From Bradyrhizobium roseum (lineage in GTDB: Bacteria; Pseudomonadota; Alphaproteobacteria; Rhizobiales; Xanthobacteraceae), in contig NZ_CP129212.1 of assembly GCF_030413175.1 (NCBI RefSeq), positions 3,658,001 through 3,722,000 on the forward strand: a DNA stretch of 64,000 nucleotides, read 5' to 3'. Shown here one piece after another: positions 63,259-64,000 of the stretch (positions within the stretch are counted from its first letter, which is position 1; the number at the start of each line of letters is the position of its first letter). Below the pieces are notes generated by a model. It was not told the DNA's origin and did not search any database. It worked only from the letters and a program-made list of their open reading frames with translations. The translations under genes and the position numbers were made by a program.

Positions 63259-64000
63259 ATGAACTACAAAACCGTCATGGTCGGCCTGGCGCTGGACCGG
63301 CCCAATAATGCCTGCCTGCGGGTGGCCGGCGATCTCGCCGAGCGGTTCGGCGCGCGGATCATCGGCGCGGCCGCTTCGGATCTCCGGCCGCCGATGTATT
63401 TCGCCGAGGGCGCGGTTGCGCAAAACCTGCTCGACGAGGAGGCCGCGGCTGTCGAGCGGAGGATGTCGGAGCTCGAAGCCGAGTTTCGCGCGGCGGTGGA
63501 GAAGCGCGCCACGGCGGTGGAGTGGCGGTCCGCCCGGGCGTTGCCGGTGCCCCACATGCTGCGGCAGGCGAGAGCCGCCGATATCGTTGTGGTCGGCGCC
63601 CGTCCGGAAGCTCTGGTCGATCCTTGCGCAGCGCCGGACCCGAGCGATCTACTGATGCAGCTCGGCCGGCCGCTGGTCGTGGTGCCTCAAGCGGCGGAAT
63701 GGCTTGATCTGAGAAGCGTTCTGATCGCCTGGAAGGACGGGCGCGAGGCCCGCCGGGCCGCGTTCGACGCGCTGCCGATTCTGGCCGTCGCAACGGAAGT
63801 CACGGTTACGGAAATCCCCGAGCAGGACGGCCGTCGCGCGGATGCGCTGGCGCATGTCGCCGACGTGGCGGCCTGGCTGCGAGGCCATGGCATCGCGGCC
63901 AACACCGTGGTTCCCGAACAGGCCGGCGGGGCGACCGCTCAGATCGAGAGCATTGCCGCCCATGTCGGGGCCGGCGTGGTGATCGCCGGCGCCTATGGCC
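63259..64000 (+). CDS. Universal stress protein, 3' end outside the window
   Basis: The frame from ATG 63259 (GGAG 63249) is open to the last base. Two Usp domains can be seen: YKTVMVGLALDRPNNACLRVAGDLAERFGARIIG, ending RPLVVVP near 140, then VLIAWKDGREARRAAFDAL, with the ATP loop motif starting GAYG at the cut. Tandem Usp proteins appear in low-oxygen regulons of rhizobia, which fits the FixK box upstream. Confidence 0.88.
   Translation, partial: MNYKTVMVGLALDRPNNACLRVAGDLAERFGARIIGAAASDLRPPMYFAEGAVAQNLLDEEAAAVERRMSELEAEFRAAVEKRATAVEWRSARALPVPHMLRQARAADIVVVGARPEALVDPCAAPDPSDLLMQLGRPLVVVPQAAEWLDLRSVLIAWKDGREARRAAFDALPILAVATEVTVTEIPEQDGRRADALAHVADVAAWLRGHGIAANTVVPEQAGGATAQIESIAAHVGAGVVIAGAYG

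Overview
The window is high-GC DNA (mostly G or C at third codon positions) with the gene content and order of a Bradyrhizobium-like alphaproteobacterium (Nitrobacteraceae, Rhizobiales). The strongest marker is the minus-strand cluster fixL-fixJ-receiver-fixK2 at 59.5-63.0 kb. Its FixL places the haem histidine at residue 200, an arginine at 220 and the kinase histidine at 291, the numbering known for Bradyrhizobium FixL. A phosphatidylcholine synthase, an IalB-family protein, NasST nitrate control and several rhizobial-type palindromic intergenic repeats agree. I saw no tRNA, rRNA, CRISPR array or transposase.

Layout. 0-1.5 kb: the end of a DHFR/RibD-type reductase, a PEP-CTERM protein and a small secreted protein. 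1.8-11.4 kb: housekeeping block glmS, DUF502, a ParE-type toxin-antitoxin pair, recG, sdhE and mfd. 11.5-16.2 kb: a degenerate GGDEF protein, a degenerate acyl-CoA-synthetase-like protein and a peptide-type solute-binding protein. 16.4-21.6 kb: ialB, hspQ, an AEC transporter, a UbiH-type hydroxylase, pcs and terC. 21.7-27.6 kb: a quinone oxidoreductase and an argD-type aminotransferase face each other. Between them lie two inserted segments (a MATE pump, then small genes plus a GNAT acetyltransferase), each bounded by copies of the oxidoreductase-end/repeat/aminotransferase-end junction. An arginine-rich leader reading frame and a terminator-like hairpin precede the aminotransferase. 27.9-34.8 kb: rimO, then nasT-nasS and nirA with its reductase partner, preceded by a sigma-54-like promoter and a structured leader.

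34.8-38.0 kb is a lower-GC accessory stretch of unknown genes with a direct-repeat pair and a broken LprI-like gene. 38.1-44.0 kb has ridA, a frameshifted LysR regulator, the 5-oxoprolinase operon pxpB-pxpC-pxpA, an RraA-like protein and a cupin. 44.0-46.5 kb has small exported or hypothetical proteins. 46.6-53.5 kb is one minus-strand ABC sugar-type uptake operon with a 2-hydroxyacid dehydrogenase and an amidase. 53.9-58.8 kb has a Spy/CpxP-like protein, a VOC protein, an acyl-CoA-dehydrogenase-like flavoenzyme, a PilZ protein, a TctC-type binding protein and a DsbA-like thioredoxin whose signal peptide is out of frame. The window ends with the oxygen-sensing fix cluster and a universal stress protein behind a FixK-type box.

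How genes work together. NasS and NasT form a nitrate-responsive antitermination pair directly upstream of the likely target, nirA and its electron-donating reductase. FixL senses oxygen, phosphorylates FixJ, and FixJ drives fixK2; a FixK box upstream of the stress protein suggests it is a target. Three genes (LprI-like, LysR, DsbA-like) carry single-base-type frameshifts, so sequencing error must be excluded before calling them pseudogenes.
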